The notes under the pieces are model-generated. The model was not told the origin of the DNA and searched no databases. It saw only the letters and a list, made by a program, of their open reading frames with translations. Positions 9,181 through 16,474 of a DNA stretch of 64,000 nt are shown in pieces (the stretch's first letter is position 1; each line of letters begins with the position of its first letter). The translations under genes and the position numbers were made by a program. This DNA is from UBA974 sp002292405 (lineage in GTDB: Bacteria; Bacteroidota; Bacteroidia; Flavobacteriales_D; Sanyastnellaceae). The DNA lies in NCBI GenBank assembly GCA_943842425.1, contig CALTBR010000001.1:1-64000 (forward strand). The letters run 5' to 3'.

Positions 9181-10335
9181 CTAAAGATTATTATTCAGCT
9201 TCAAAATATCTTGTCCTGCTTTTAATAACACAGCCTCCTTTTTCATTAAAGAAACATCACCTTTCATCATATCTTTTACTAAAGAAGCCAAATCGTGTTC
9301 AGGAACCCAACCTAATTTATTCTTCGCCTTTGAAGGATCTCCAATCAACAAATCAACCTCTGTGGGACGGGAATAAGACGGATCAACAGACAACACTTCT
9401 TTACCTATTTCTAATTGAAAATTTTTATAATTACATGCTGTAACAAAAGCTTTCTCATCTACTCCCTCTCCTTTAAATTCTAATTCTATTCCAACTTCTG
9501 CAAAAGCCAAGCTTACAAAGTCACGCACTGTAGTAGTTACCCCTGTGGCAATTACCCAATCTTCCGGTTGGTCCGCTTGCAAAATCATCCACATCATTCT
9601 AACATAGTCTTTTGCATGGCCCCAATCACGTTTAGCATCTAAATTTCCTAAATAGAACTTCTCTTGCAGACCAAATGCTATCTTTGATACTGCACGGGTG
9701 ATTTTTCTTGTTACAAAAGTCTCCCCTCTTCTTGGTGATTCATGATTGAATAAAATACCATTACACGCAAACATATTATAAGCTTCACGATAATTTTTAG
9801 TAATCCAAAAACCATATATTTTCGCAACTCCATAAGGAGAGCGAGGATAAAACGGAGAGGATTCGTCATAAAACCCTCTTTCGTTTTTATTTTCTGGCAT
9901 ACCTCCATACAATTCAGAAGTAGAAGCTTGGTATATTCTTGTTTTCTTTTCTAGACCTAAAAGCCGAACTGCCTCTAATATTCGTAAAGCTCCCAATCCA
10001 TCAATATCACCAACGTACTCAGGTGTTTCAAAGGAAACAGCAACATGAGACATCGCTCCTAAATTATAAATCTCATCTGGTTGTGTTTCTTGGATAATGC
10101 GCGTCAAATTCATTGCATCAGATAAATCTCCGTAATGCAATTTTAATCTTTGATCTGGGTGATGTGGGTCCTGGTACAAATGATCGATTCTATCAGTATT
10201 AAATAGTGATGATCTTCTTTTAACACCATGTACCATATATCCTTTTTCTAACAATAACTCCGCTAAATAAGAACCATCTTGTCCTGTAATTCCAGTGATT
10301 AATGCTACTTTTATTTTTGTACTTCTTTTAATCAA
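9181..10335 (-). CDS. gmd: GDP-mannose 4,6-dehydratase
   Basis: Gmd converts GDP-mannose to GDP-4-keto-6-deoxymannose, the branch point to GDP-fucose, GDP-rhamnose or GDP-perosamine. The 384-residue protein has ITGITGQDGSYLAE near residues 13-26, STSELYG near 138-144 and the catalytic YGVAK (Tyr168, Lys172), with a C-terminal domain of normal length. The start is odd: homologs usually open with MKVALITG, but here the matching codon before KVALITG is ATA, and the only upstream initiator is a TTG at 10333-10335. Translation from TTG, or loss of efficient expression, are both possible. The enzyme that would use the product (GMER/Fcl or Rmd) is not in the window. A broken second gmd lies at 14557-14922. 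Confidence 0.93.
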   Translation of the reverse strand: MIKRSTKIKVALITGITGQDGSYLAELLLEKGYMVHGVKRRSSLFNTDRIDHLYQDPHHPDQRLKLHYGDLSDAMNLTRIIQETQPDEIYNLGAMSHVAVSFETPEYVGDIDGLGALRILEAVRLLGLEKKTRIYQASTSELYGGMPENKNERGFYDESSPFYPRSPYGVAKIYGFWITKNYREAYNMFACNGILFNHESPRRGETFVTRKITRAVSKIAFGLQEKFYLGNLDAKRDWGHAKDYVRMMWMILQADQPEDWVIATGVTTTVRDFVSLAFAEVGIELEFKGEGVDEKAFVTACNYKNFQLEIGKEVLSVDPSYSRPTEVDLLIGDPSKAKNKLGWVPEHDLASLVKDMMKGDVSLMKKEAVLLKAGQDILKLNNNL

Positions 10336-10336
10336 C

Positions 10337-10383
10337 TGATTATATTTTTCTCGACTTCAACCGGTAGTCCGTTTTTTATTTCT
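10337..10383. repeat. Hairpin-forming intergenic element, copy B
   Basis: The plus strand reads CTCGACTTCAACCGGTAGTC followed by CCG and a T run, which can pair GACT with AGTC around an ACCGGT palindrome. It matches copy A (9100-9145) in sequence and in having an adjoining homopolymer. A weaker relative, sharing GGTTAGTCGA on the minus strand, occurs upstream of the DUF2061 gene near 14466-14485. On the minus strand copy B precedes gmd. The two better copies lie on either side of gmd in the same orientation, so they form short imperfect direct repeats around it. Confidence 0.42.
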
Positions 10384-10395
10384 GTGACTTTAAAA

Positions 10396-11184
10396 TCAAC
10401 TTGCTAAAAACCAATTGTTTAATAACTCTTCTCTATTATACAACATGTTTTGCTTTGTACTCCAATCAATAACCTTAAAACCTGCATGCTCGCAAATTGC
10501 CTGTCCTGCAGCTGTATCCCACTCCATAGTGGGTGCAAAACGGGGGTAGCAATTAGCATTACCTTCTGCTACCATACATAGTTTTAAAGAACTTCCTTTA
10601 GAGATTAAATGTACCTCTCCGTGGATGTCACGCATTTCCTGCACATAGGCTTCTGTTTCTGGAGACATATGAGATCTACTGGCTACAATTGTAAAGATAC
10701 TATCCTTTCTTTGCAAAGGTAATGTTTTGGCTTTGAAGAGTAAAGATTCAACATCTAAATCTTCTAGATCTGCCTCTACTTTAAATGCGCCTGTTTCTTT
10801 GCTGGAAAAATACAAGACGCCTGTTATGGGAACAAAAATAACCCCAATGAGAGGGCGTTGATTTTCTATAAGCGCAATGTTAACGGTAAACTCTCCATTG
10901 CGTTTTATAAACTCTTTGGTGCCATCTACAGGGTCTACAATCCAGAGTTGTTTCCAGGCTTTACGTTCATTGTAAGAGATGTCTCTACCCTCTTCAGAGA
11001 GTACAGGGATATTGGTCTTTGTTAGAAAAGACATAATTACATTGTTTGAGGCGGTATCTGCTTTGGTTAAAGGGGAGTTATCTCCTTTAATTTCCACATC
11101 AAACTCTTCAGAGTGGTATATTTCTAGAATGGCTTTACCGGCCTGTAAGGATGCAGTGATGGCTGTCTTTAAAAGATTTTTCAT
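10396..11184 (-). CDS. cysQ: 3'(2'),5'-bisphosphate nucleotidase (CysQ), intact copy
   Basis: CysQ hydrolyses 3'-phosphoadenosine 5'-phosphate (PAP), the by-product of PAPS-dependent sulfation, and may tune PAPS levels. The 262-residue inositol-monophosphatase-fold protein carries the metal-binding signature DPVDGTKEFIKRNGEF near residues 84-99, an upstream LSEEGRD segment supplying the acidic ligand, and the second signature EWDTAAGQAI near 219-228. It follows cysN by 2 nt and is therefore part of the DUF2061-cysC-cysD-cysN-cysQ unit. Its decayed counterpart is at 157-934, so this is the only working copy in the window. Confidence 0.94.
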   Translation of the reverse strand: MKNLLKTAITASLQAGKAILEIYHSEEFDVEIKGDNSPLTKADTASNNVIMSFLTKTNIPVLSEEGRDISYNERKAWKQLWIVDPVDGTKEFIKRNGEFTVNIALIENQRPLIGVIFVPITGVLYFSSKETGAFKVEADLEDLDVESLLFKAKTLPLQRKDSIFTIVASRSHMSPETEAYVQEMRDIHGEVHLISKGSSLKLCMVAEGNANCYPRFAPTMEWDTAAGQAICEHAGFKVIDWSTKQNMLYNREELLNNWFLAS

Positions 11185-11186
11185 GA

Positions 11187-12443
11187 TTATATAATCATCC
11201 CCGCTCCAATGGTTTCATTGGTTTGCTCATCAATTATAATCACACTCCCTGTTGGACGATTTTTTTTATAAGCATCATAAAACAAGGGCTTAGACGTGCG
11301 TATTGATATACGCCCAATGTCATTCATTTCTATTTTATCTATACCTTCAATACGGTGCAAGGTGTTAATATCTATCTTGTATTTTAACTCTTTTACCATA
11401 CCCATACACTCATTAGTGGTGTGTTTTACAGCTATCTTTTTTCCCGCTTGTAGATGAGTACTACTCATCCAGGTAACTAGCACTTCTAGATCCTGGCCTA
11501 CTTCAGGGACGTTGTTTTCGCGTACAATCATGTCTCCACGGCTGGTATCTATCTCATCTTCCAGGGTCATGGTTACAGACATGGGGGCAAAGGCCTCTTT
11601 AATTTGTTCTCCATTAAGCTCTATGGTTTTAATAGTAGATACAAATCCTGATGGTAAGGTTTTAATTCTATCACCAGGTTTAAAAACTCCACCGTCAATA
11701 CGTCCTGCAAAACCTCTAAAATCTTGATTATCTAAAGTATGTGGACGGATAACCGATTGAATAGGAAAACGACAATCTACATGGTTGTAATCACTAGAGA
11801 TGTGTACCGTCTCTAAATGATACATCATGGTACTGCCTTCGTACCAATCCATATTTTCAGATTTATTAACTACATTATCTCCTGCCAGCGCTGAAATTGG
11901 AATAAATTGTATGTCTTTAATTTCAAGCTTAGATGCAAAGGCCTTAAAGTCTGCAACAATTTTGTTGTACACCTCTTCACTATAATCTACCAAGTCCATT
12001 TTGTTGACACATACGATAGCATGTGGTATTCTAAGAAGTGACGCAATAAAAGAGTGCCTGTGTGTTTGCTCTAGCATCCCTTTGCGAGCATCGATAAGTA
12101 TAATAGCTAGATTGGCCGTAGACGCGCCTGTTACCATATTACGTGTATACTGTATGTGACCAGGGGTGTCTGCTACGATAAATTTACGTTTTGGTGTTGC
12201 AAAATAACGGTATGCTACATCAATAGTTATACCTTGTTCTCTCTCAGATTTTAAACCATCTGTAAGTAAAGAGAAATCTACATAATCAAAACCTTTATTT
12301 TTACTAGATTCTTCTATAGCATCTAATTGGTCTTGAAAAATGGACTTACTGTCATACAACAACCTTCCAATTAAGGTGCTTTTGCCATCATCTACACTAC
12401 CAGCTGTAGTAAAGCGCAATAATTCTATATTTTGATATTCCAT
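11187..12443 (-). CDS. cysN: Sulfate adenylyltransferase subunit 1, GTPase (CysN), intact copy
   Basis: CysN is the elongation-factor-like GTPase that drives sulfate adenylation by CysD. The 418-residue protein shows GSVDDGKST at residues 15-23, GITID near 71, DTPGH at 92-96, NKMD at 147-150 and SAL near 175, followed by two beta-barrel domains. It is CysN alone, without a fused APS kinase; the kinase is encoded separately upstream. It lies 27 nt after cysD and 2 nt before cysQ. Because the second cysN (986-2237) is broken, this subunit would have to serve both CysD copies. No damage is visible. Confidence 0.95.
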   Translation of the reverse strand: MEYQNIELLRFTTAGSVDDGKSTLIGRLLYDSKSIFQDQLDAIEESSKNKGFDYVDFSLLTDGLKSEREQGITIDVAYRYFATPKRKFIVADTPGHIQYTRNMVTGASTANLAIILIDARKGMLEQTHRHSFIASLLRIPHAIVCVNKMDLVDYSEEVYNKIVADFKAFASKLEIKDIQFIPISALAGDNVVNKSENMDWYEGSTMMYHLETVHISSDYNHVDCRFPIQSVIRPHTLDNQDFRGFAGRIDGGVFKPGDRIKTLPSGFVSTIKTIELNGEQIKEAFAPMSVTMTLEDEIDTSRGDMIVRENNVPEVGQDLEVLVTWMSSTHLQAGKKIAVKHTTNECMGMVKELKYKIDINTLHRIEGIDKIEMNDIGRISIRTSKPLFYDAYKKNRPTGSVIIIDEQTNETIGAGMII

Positions 12444-12470
12444 AATTCTGCTACTCTTTAAGTTTTTAGT

Positions 12471-13376
12471 CTAGAAATACCCTTGTTTTTTACGGTCTTC
12501 CATGGCGGTTTCTGCCCTTTTATCATCCGCCCTGCCACCACGTTCAGTAGTTCTAGTAGTTGCAATTTCTTCAATGATTTTCGATAAATCATCTGCCTCA
12601 GACTCTACAGCACCTGTAATAGGCATGTCTCCACAGGTTCGGTATCGAATCGTCATATTCACCACTTCTTCACCTTCTTTTAATTTAATAAATTCTGAAT
12701 TAGCAAGGATAACTCCATCTCGCACCACACAATCACGTTGGTGAGAAAAATACAACATTGGTAAATCAATATTTTCGAGTTTTATATACTCCCAAACATC
12801 CATTTCAGTCCAATTAGATATTGGAAAAACTCTAAAATTTTCCCCGTAGTTCATACGTCCATTGAATAGGTTCCACAATTCTGGTCGTTGATTTTTTGGA
12901 TCCCATTGTCCAAATTCATCTCTATGAGAGAAAAAACGCTCTTTAGCTCTAGCTTTTTCTTCATCACGTCTTGCACCTCCCATAGTAGCATCTACTTTGT
13001 GCTTCTCTAAGGTATCTAATAAAGAAACTATTTGTAATGCGTTTCTAGATGCATCTGCGCCAGTTTCTTCTTTGGCGCGGCCGGTATCTATAGATTCTTG
13101 TACAGATCCTATAATGAGTTGTACTCCAAGTTTTTTTACCAGCATATCACGAAATGCTATTGTTTCTGGAAAGTTGTGACCCGTATCGACGTGGATAAAC
13201 GGAAATGGTATTTTGGCAGGATAAAAAGCTTTTTTAGCCAAATGTGTTAATAATATGGAGTCTTTCCCTCCAGAAAATAGTAGTACTGGATTCTCAAATT
13301 GAGCAGCTATTTCGCGTATCACAAAAATAGCCTCAGATTCTAACTCTTTTAAATGATTGATTACATAATTAGCCAT
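12471..13376 (-). CDS. cysD: Sulfate adenylyltransferase subunit 2 (CysD), copy 2
   Basis: A 301-residue PP-loop enzyme with SGGKDS at residues 35-40, an intact GGARRDEEKARAKER block and a C-terminal TTERGGRADD segment. With CysN encoded just downstream it forms the ATP sulfurylase that makes APS. It begins 5 nt after cysC. The protein is nearly identical to copy 1 at 2345-3250 in its N-terminal 55 and C-terminal 60 residues, with most changes between residues 60 and 135. Unlike copy 1 it retains a functional cysN neighbour, so it is the more likely principal subunit. Confidence 0.96.
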   Translation of the reverse strand: MANYVINHLKELESEAIFVIREIAAQFENPVLLFSGGKDSILLTHLAKKAFYPAKIPFPFIHVDTGHNFPETIAFRDMLVKKLGVQLIIGSVQESIDTGRAKEETGADASRNALQIVSLLDTLEKHKVDATMGGARRDEEKARAKERFFSHRDEFGQWDPKNQRPELWNLFNGRMNYGENFRVFPISNWTEMDVWEYIKLENIDLPMLYFSHQRDCVVRDGVILANSEFIKLKEGEEVVNMTIRYRTCGDMPITGAVESEADDLSKIIEEIATTRTTERGGRADDKRAETAMEDRKKQGYF

Positions 13377-13381
13377 ATGCT

Positions 13382-13972
13382 TTATTTAAACTTTTTATAT
13401 ATAAATGTTAAGATAGTTTTTACACTTTGTTCTATAGGTTGTCCATCTGTAACAATCTCTAAATCTGGATGTTTAGGCGCCTCGTATGGCTCAGAAACAC
13501 CAGTCATGTTTTTAATTTCTCCAGTTCTAGCTTTTTTATATAGGCCTTTTACATCACGGTTTTTACACTCTGAAAGAGATGTGTTTACATATATTTCTAT
13601 AACATTATCTGAACCAACAATGTCTTTTACAGCTTCTCTGTCTTTGCTATATGGAGAGACAAAAGCCGCTAAAGTTAAAACTCCAGCATCAAGCATTAAA
13701 TTACTAATCTCTGCTATACGCCTGATGTTTTCTGAGCGGTCCTCGGGGTTGAAGTTTAAATCTTTATTAATGCCTTGACGTATGTTATCTCCATCTAGGA
13801 TATAAGTTGAAAGTCCTTTTTTATGCAAGGCTATTTCTACCAAATTAGCTAGGGTAGATTTTCCTGAGCCAGACAAACCTGTAAACCAAAGCAAATAGGC
13901 TTTATGCCCATGCTGATGTTCACGTTGAGCTTTACTTATTTTATAGTCGTGCTTAACTGTGTGTAAACTCAT
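13382..13972 (-). CDS. cysC: Adenylyl-sulfate kinase (APS kinase), copy 2
   Basis: A 196-residue APS kinase with P-loop GLSGSGKST at residues 32-40, DGDNIRQGINKDL following it, and the FVSPY segment near the middle. It makes PAPS from the APS produced by CysDN. Its ATG overlaps the stop of the DUF2061 gene by 4 nt (ATGA type), so translation of the two is probably coupled. In copy 1 the corresponding genes are separated by 12 nt. All catalytic segments are present. Confidence 0.95.
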   Translation of the reverse strand: MSLHTVKHDYKISKAQREHQHGHKAYLLWFTGLSGSGKSTLANLVEIALHKKGLSTYILDGDNIRQGINKDLNFNPEDRSENIRRIAEISNLMLDAGVLTLAAFVSPYSKDREAVKDIVGSDNVIEIYVNTSLSECKNRDVKGLYKKARTGEIKNMTGVSEPYEAPKHPDLEIVTDGQPIEQSVKTILTFIYKKFK

Positions 13973-14430
13973 GGTTTGTTTAATGTTCTTTGTGATTTAA
14001 GTTTTTCGTATCTTCTAGGGTTACTTCGTTGATCTAAACCATAATTGATTTTATACCATAATTTTTCATGTACAAAATACAATAACATTTTTGAAACCGT
14101 TTCAAATAAACCAATTTTAAAACCTATTAGTGGGTTACCCGTTATTAGCCAACCGAAAAAAACAGTATCTACGCTGCCTACAAAACGCCATGAAAAGGTT
14201 TTGACAATATGTCTTTTGTTTGAATCTGCAATACTTGATTTAAACCAAAGTCGCTCATGGATATAATACCAAATCAATTTTGTGACCGTAGTAAATGCAG
14301 TCACGTTAAAACTATCACTAAAATCTCCTGTAATTAGCCAAGCAAAAATTAAGGTGTCAATACTGCCAATAAATCTCCATGAGAGAGATTTGGCAATGTG
14401 TCTTTTGGATATTTTTAATTTAGTAAACAT
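13969..14430 (-). CDS. Tandem DUF2061 membrane protein, copy 2
   Basis: This 153-residue protein is built from two DUF2061 repeats. Each has a KRH-I-(A/V)K-(S/T)-(L/F)SWRF opening (about residues 8-18 and 69-79), a hydrophobic stretch with a W-LITG motif, and a YY/YF-(I/V)HE-(R/K)LW closing motif. It is probably an integral membrane protein of about four short helices. Function is unknown. It heads the intact PAPS cassette and overlaps cysC by 4 nt, a stronger link than in copy 1. The repeated association with cysC in two diverged cassettes is the best clue that the family serves sulfate activation or its product. Confidence 0.86.
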   Translation of the reverse strand: MFTKLKISKRHIAKSLSWRFIGSIDTLIFAWLITGDFSDSFNVTAFTTVTKLIWYYIHERLWFKSSIADSNKRHIVKTFSWRFVGSVDTVFFGWLITGNPLIGFKIGLFETVSKMLLYFVHEKLWYKINYGLDQRSNPRRYEKLKSQRTLNKP

Positions 14431-14556
14431 TACTTCAAATTATTTTTGCATAGTAATACGAATTTAATCGACTAACCGACAGGTTGGGTTCGCTCCTCAT
14501 TTAGCTTAGTCTTTCGTCTTGCACTTATGACATAAACTTACATAATATTATTCGGC

Positions 14557-14922
14557 TTATTTTAATATTTCATGACCAGCCTTTAATAAAACACTATCTT
14601 TTTTCATTAAATTAATATCGCTCTCCATCATGTCTTTAAATAAATAAGCCAAATCATGCTCTGGAGTCCAACCCAGTTTTCCTTTAGATTTAGTTGGGTG
14701 CCAGTTAATAAATCTATCGCTGTAGGTCGGAAATAAGACGGGTCTACAGATAAAAATTCTGTGCCAATTTCTTCTTGAAAATATGTATGATTACATACTG
14801 TAACTTATGCTTTCTCATCTTCTCCTTTGAATTCTAAATCAATTTCAACTTCTTCAAAAGCCAAACTTACAAAAGCACGCACTGTTGTTGTTACACCTGT
14901 TGCAATGACCCAATCTTCTGCC
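14557..14922 (-). pseudogene. gmd: gmd C-terminal remnant (GDP-mannose 4,6-dehydratase)
   Basis: The minus strand matches the last third of the intact Gmd (9181-10335): EDWVIATGVTTTVR at its upstream end, then SVDPSYFRPTAIDLL, LGWTPEHDLA and LLKAGHEILK before a TAA at 14557-14559. Within it, TTT of the KAFVT segment has become TAA (KA-stop-VT), and the frame shifts after DLLTG. The 5' two-thirds of the gene are missing and the sequence upstream of about 14923 is unrelated. The remnant lies upstream of the intact PAPS cassette, on the opposite side from the full-length gmd. Confidence 0.82.
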
Positions 14923-15149
14923 TCACCAATCGTTGTTTCACGCTTAGAAAGTACTATAGGATTAACAAAATCAGCATACTGCTAATATACGTTTTGAGGT
15001 TTCATTATTTTGAAGTTAGTGTTGGGAAATTTTTGAAGCTCTGAACCAAATTGTGGGTAGTTGAGGGAAACTAAAGTCTAGCATCTGTATTAAAATAATT
15101 GATTTAGCTAGCATCCTAGATTAAAATTACAGAGATACCTACTTAAAAC
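14923..15149. other. Non-coding junction between gmd remnant and phosphoglycosyltransferase gene
   Basis: No intact gene is visible here. Adjoining the gmd remnant on the minus strand is a short open stretch reading QYADFVNPIVLSKRETT, which I do not recognise. Towards 15150 the sequence is AT-rich. It looks like debris from rearrangement. Confidence 0.4.
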
Positions 15150-15557
15150 TTAATGTCTAAATTGAATTGAACCATCTGCTCTACGCTCAAGAAATACTGG
15201 AAGGCAAATACAAAAGACTGCAACAGTTAATAAAACAACAAATGCGAAGTTAATGTTTAATTCTAATAAAAGACATGAGAGGGAAGTTATTAGAACAGTA
15301 TAAACTAAAATTAGTAAAGTAGCGAAACGATGTGATAATCCCAAACGTAAAAGGTGATGATGTATGTGGTTTTTGTCAGCAGAAAATGGGCTTCTTTTTC
15401 TTAAAACTCTAATCGTAAAAACCCTAAGTGTATCTACCAAGGGGAAAGAAAATAAACTCATTAGTACTAAAGGTGTGTTCAGACCAAGCACCGAGGTTAC
15501 TTCACTATTATCATGAGATAAAAAATCAAGAGACAGGAATCCTAATATAAAACCCAA
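15150..15557 (-). CDS. C-terminal part of frameshifted WecA/TagO-like phosphoglycosyltransferase
   Basis: This 135-residue frame continues the protein begun at 16263. It starts at the membrane segment LGFILGFLSLDF and carries the HIHHHLLRLG motif typical of the cytoplasmic loop of WecA/MraY-family enzymes, followed by further hydrophobic segments. It has no credible start of its own; the first initiator is a TTG inside a membrane helix. Removing one T from the TTTT run at about 15550 joins it to the N-terminal frame without loss of conserved residues. Either the gene is a recent pseudogene or the sequence has a homopolymer error. Confidence 0.75.
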   Translation of the reverse strand: MGFILGFLSLDFLSHDNSEVTSVLGLNTPLVLMSLFSFPLVDTLRVFTIRVLRKRSPFSADKNHIHHHLLRLGLSHRFATLLILVYTVLITSLSCLLLELNINFAFVVLLTVAVFCICLPVFLERRADGSIQFRH

Positions 15558-16263
15558 GAGTCAATGACCCATTGTCACCTAGGAAGATTTTCTTATCAGA
15601 AAACATGTTGAAATACATAAATGGAATTAGACTACCAATACACGACATGCAAATTAGTAAATTGAACGAGCTTGCCGTTCTATAAGCGAAATAAGCAAAG
15701 AATGTAAATGCAATGAGGGAGAGTCCTGAAGCTAAGCCATCAATTCCATCAATAAGATTAAGCATATTCATGAATATAACATAAACGAATATAGATAAAA
15801 GTATTGAAATAACTTTTGGCAATTCGAACAGTCCCAAAATTCCATTCATGTTTTCAATATTTAATTGTACAGTATATAAAACTAAAACTGCGGTAAATAA
15901 TTGGAATATTAATTTTGTAATTGGTTTCAAACCATTAATATCATCTTTTACACCTACGAAAAGCAATGTGAGTGAACAAAAACCTAAAATTAAAGCGTTA
16001 TTTGACACAATTAGATCGTTAAAAAATATTGAATAGATTGCCATTGGTAAGCCTGCAGATAAATAAACAGCAACACCCCCTAAAATTGGTACTTGTAAAG
16101 AATGTGATTTTCTTGCTGAAGGAGTGTCTGTAAAATTATTTGACTTCGCTAGTTGACGAATAGCGGGCACGAAATACGTCGACAGTAAAGCTGAAAGTAA
16201 TAGCCCTAAGAGACCAAAAGGTAAATGGTTTCCATGAAGATAATCTAACATATCAACTATCAT
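15526..16263 (-). CDS. N-terminal part of frameshifted WecA/TagO-like undecaprenyl-phosphate HexNAc-1-P transferase
   Basis: This family transfers a HexNAc-1-phosphate to undecaprenyl phosphate at the inner membrane and so starts glycan assembly. The frame encodes several membrane helices, the KDDINGL acidic pair, the NLIDGIDGLASG motif and FLGDNGSLTLGF, all hallmarks of the WecA/MraY family. It then runs into a short wrong-frame tail (YIRIPVS-stop). I start it at the ATG at 16261-16263; an upstream ATG at 16317 would add an unconserved leader. The correct C-terminus is encoded in the next frame from about 15550. It lies between the truncated gmd and ugd in the exopolysaccharide operon. Confidence 0.8.
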   Translation of the reverse strand: MIVDMLDYLHGNHLPFGLLGLLLSALLSTYFVPAIRQLAKSNNFTDTPSARKSHSLQVPILGGVAVYLSAGLPMAIYSIFFNDLIVSNNALILGFCSLTLLFVGVKDDINGLKPITKLIFQLFTAVLVLYTVQLNIENMNGILGLFELPKVISILLSIFVYVIFMNMLNLIDGIDGLASGLSLIAFTFFAYFAYRTASSFNLLICMSCIGSLIPFMYFNMFSDKKIFLGDNGSLTLGFYIRIPVS

Positions 16264-16474
16264 TTTGCTAAAATTAATTAAACAATTTGCTCTCAAAATA
16301 ATACAAGTAAATCGCAAATACTTATATCATGTCTTTTTTAAAAAAATTCAATTTATGACAAGTCTTATCTATATAAAAGGCATATCCCAAACACTAAAAG
16401 GCATAAATTCCTAGAACTAAATTTAAGCAAGAAAAAGGCATTTAAATTTATATAATTGGGAATAAGTTAACTTC

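Noticed and set aside
9100..10383. RfaH ops/JUMPstart element
   Set aside because: GGTGGTAGTCG resembles GGCGGTAGCGT only partly, and E. coli ops is not expected to be conserved in Bacteroidota.
13353..13778. 141-codon plus-strand open frame
   Set aside because: It is antisense to cysC, has no recognisable protein features and reflects codon bias of the real gene.
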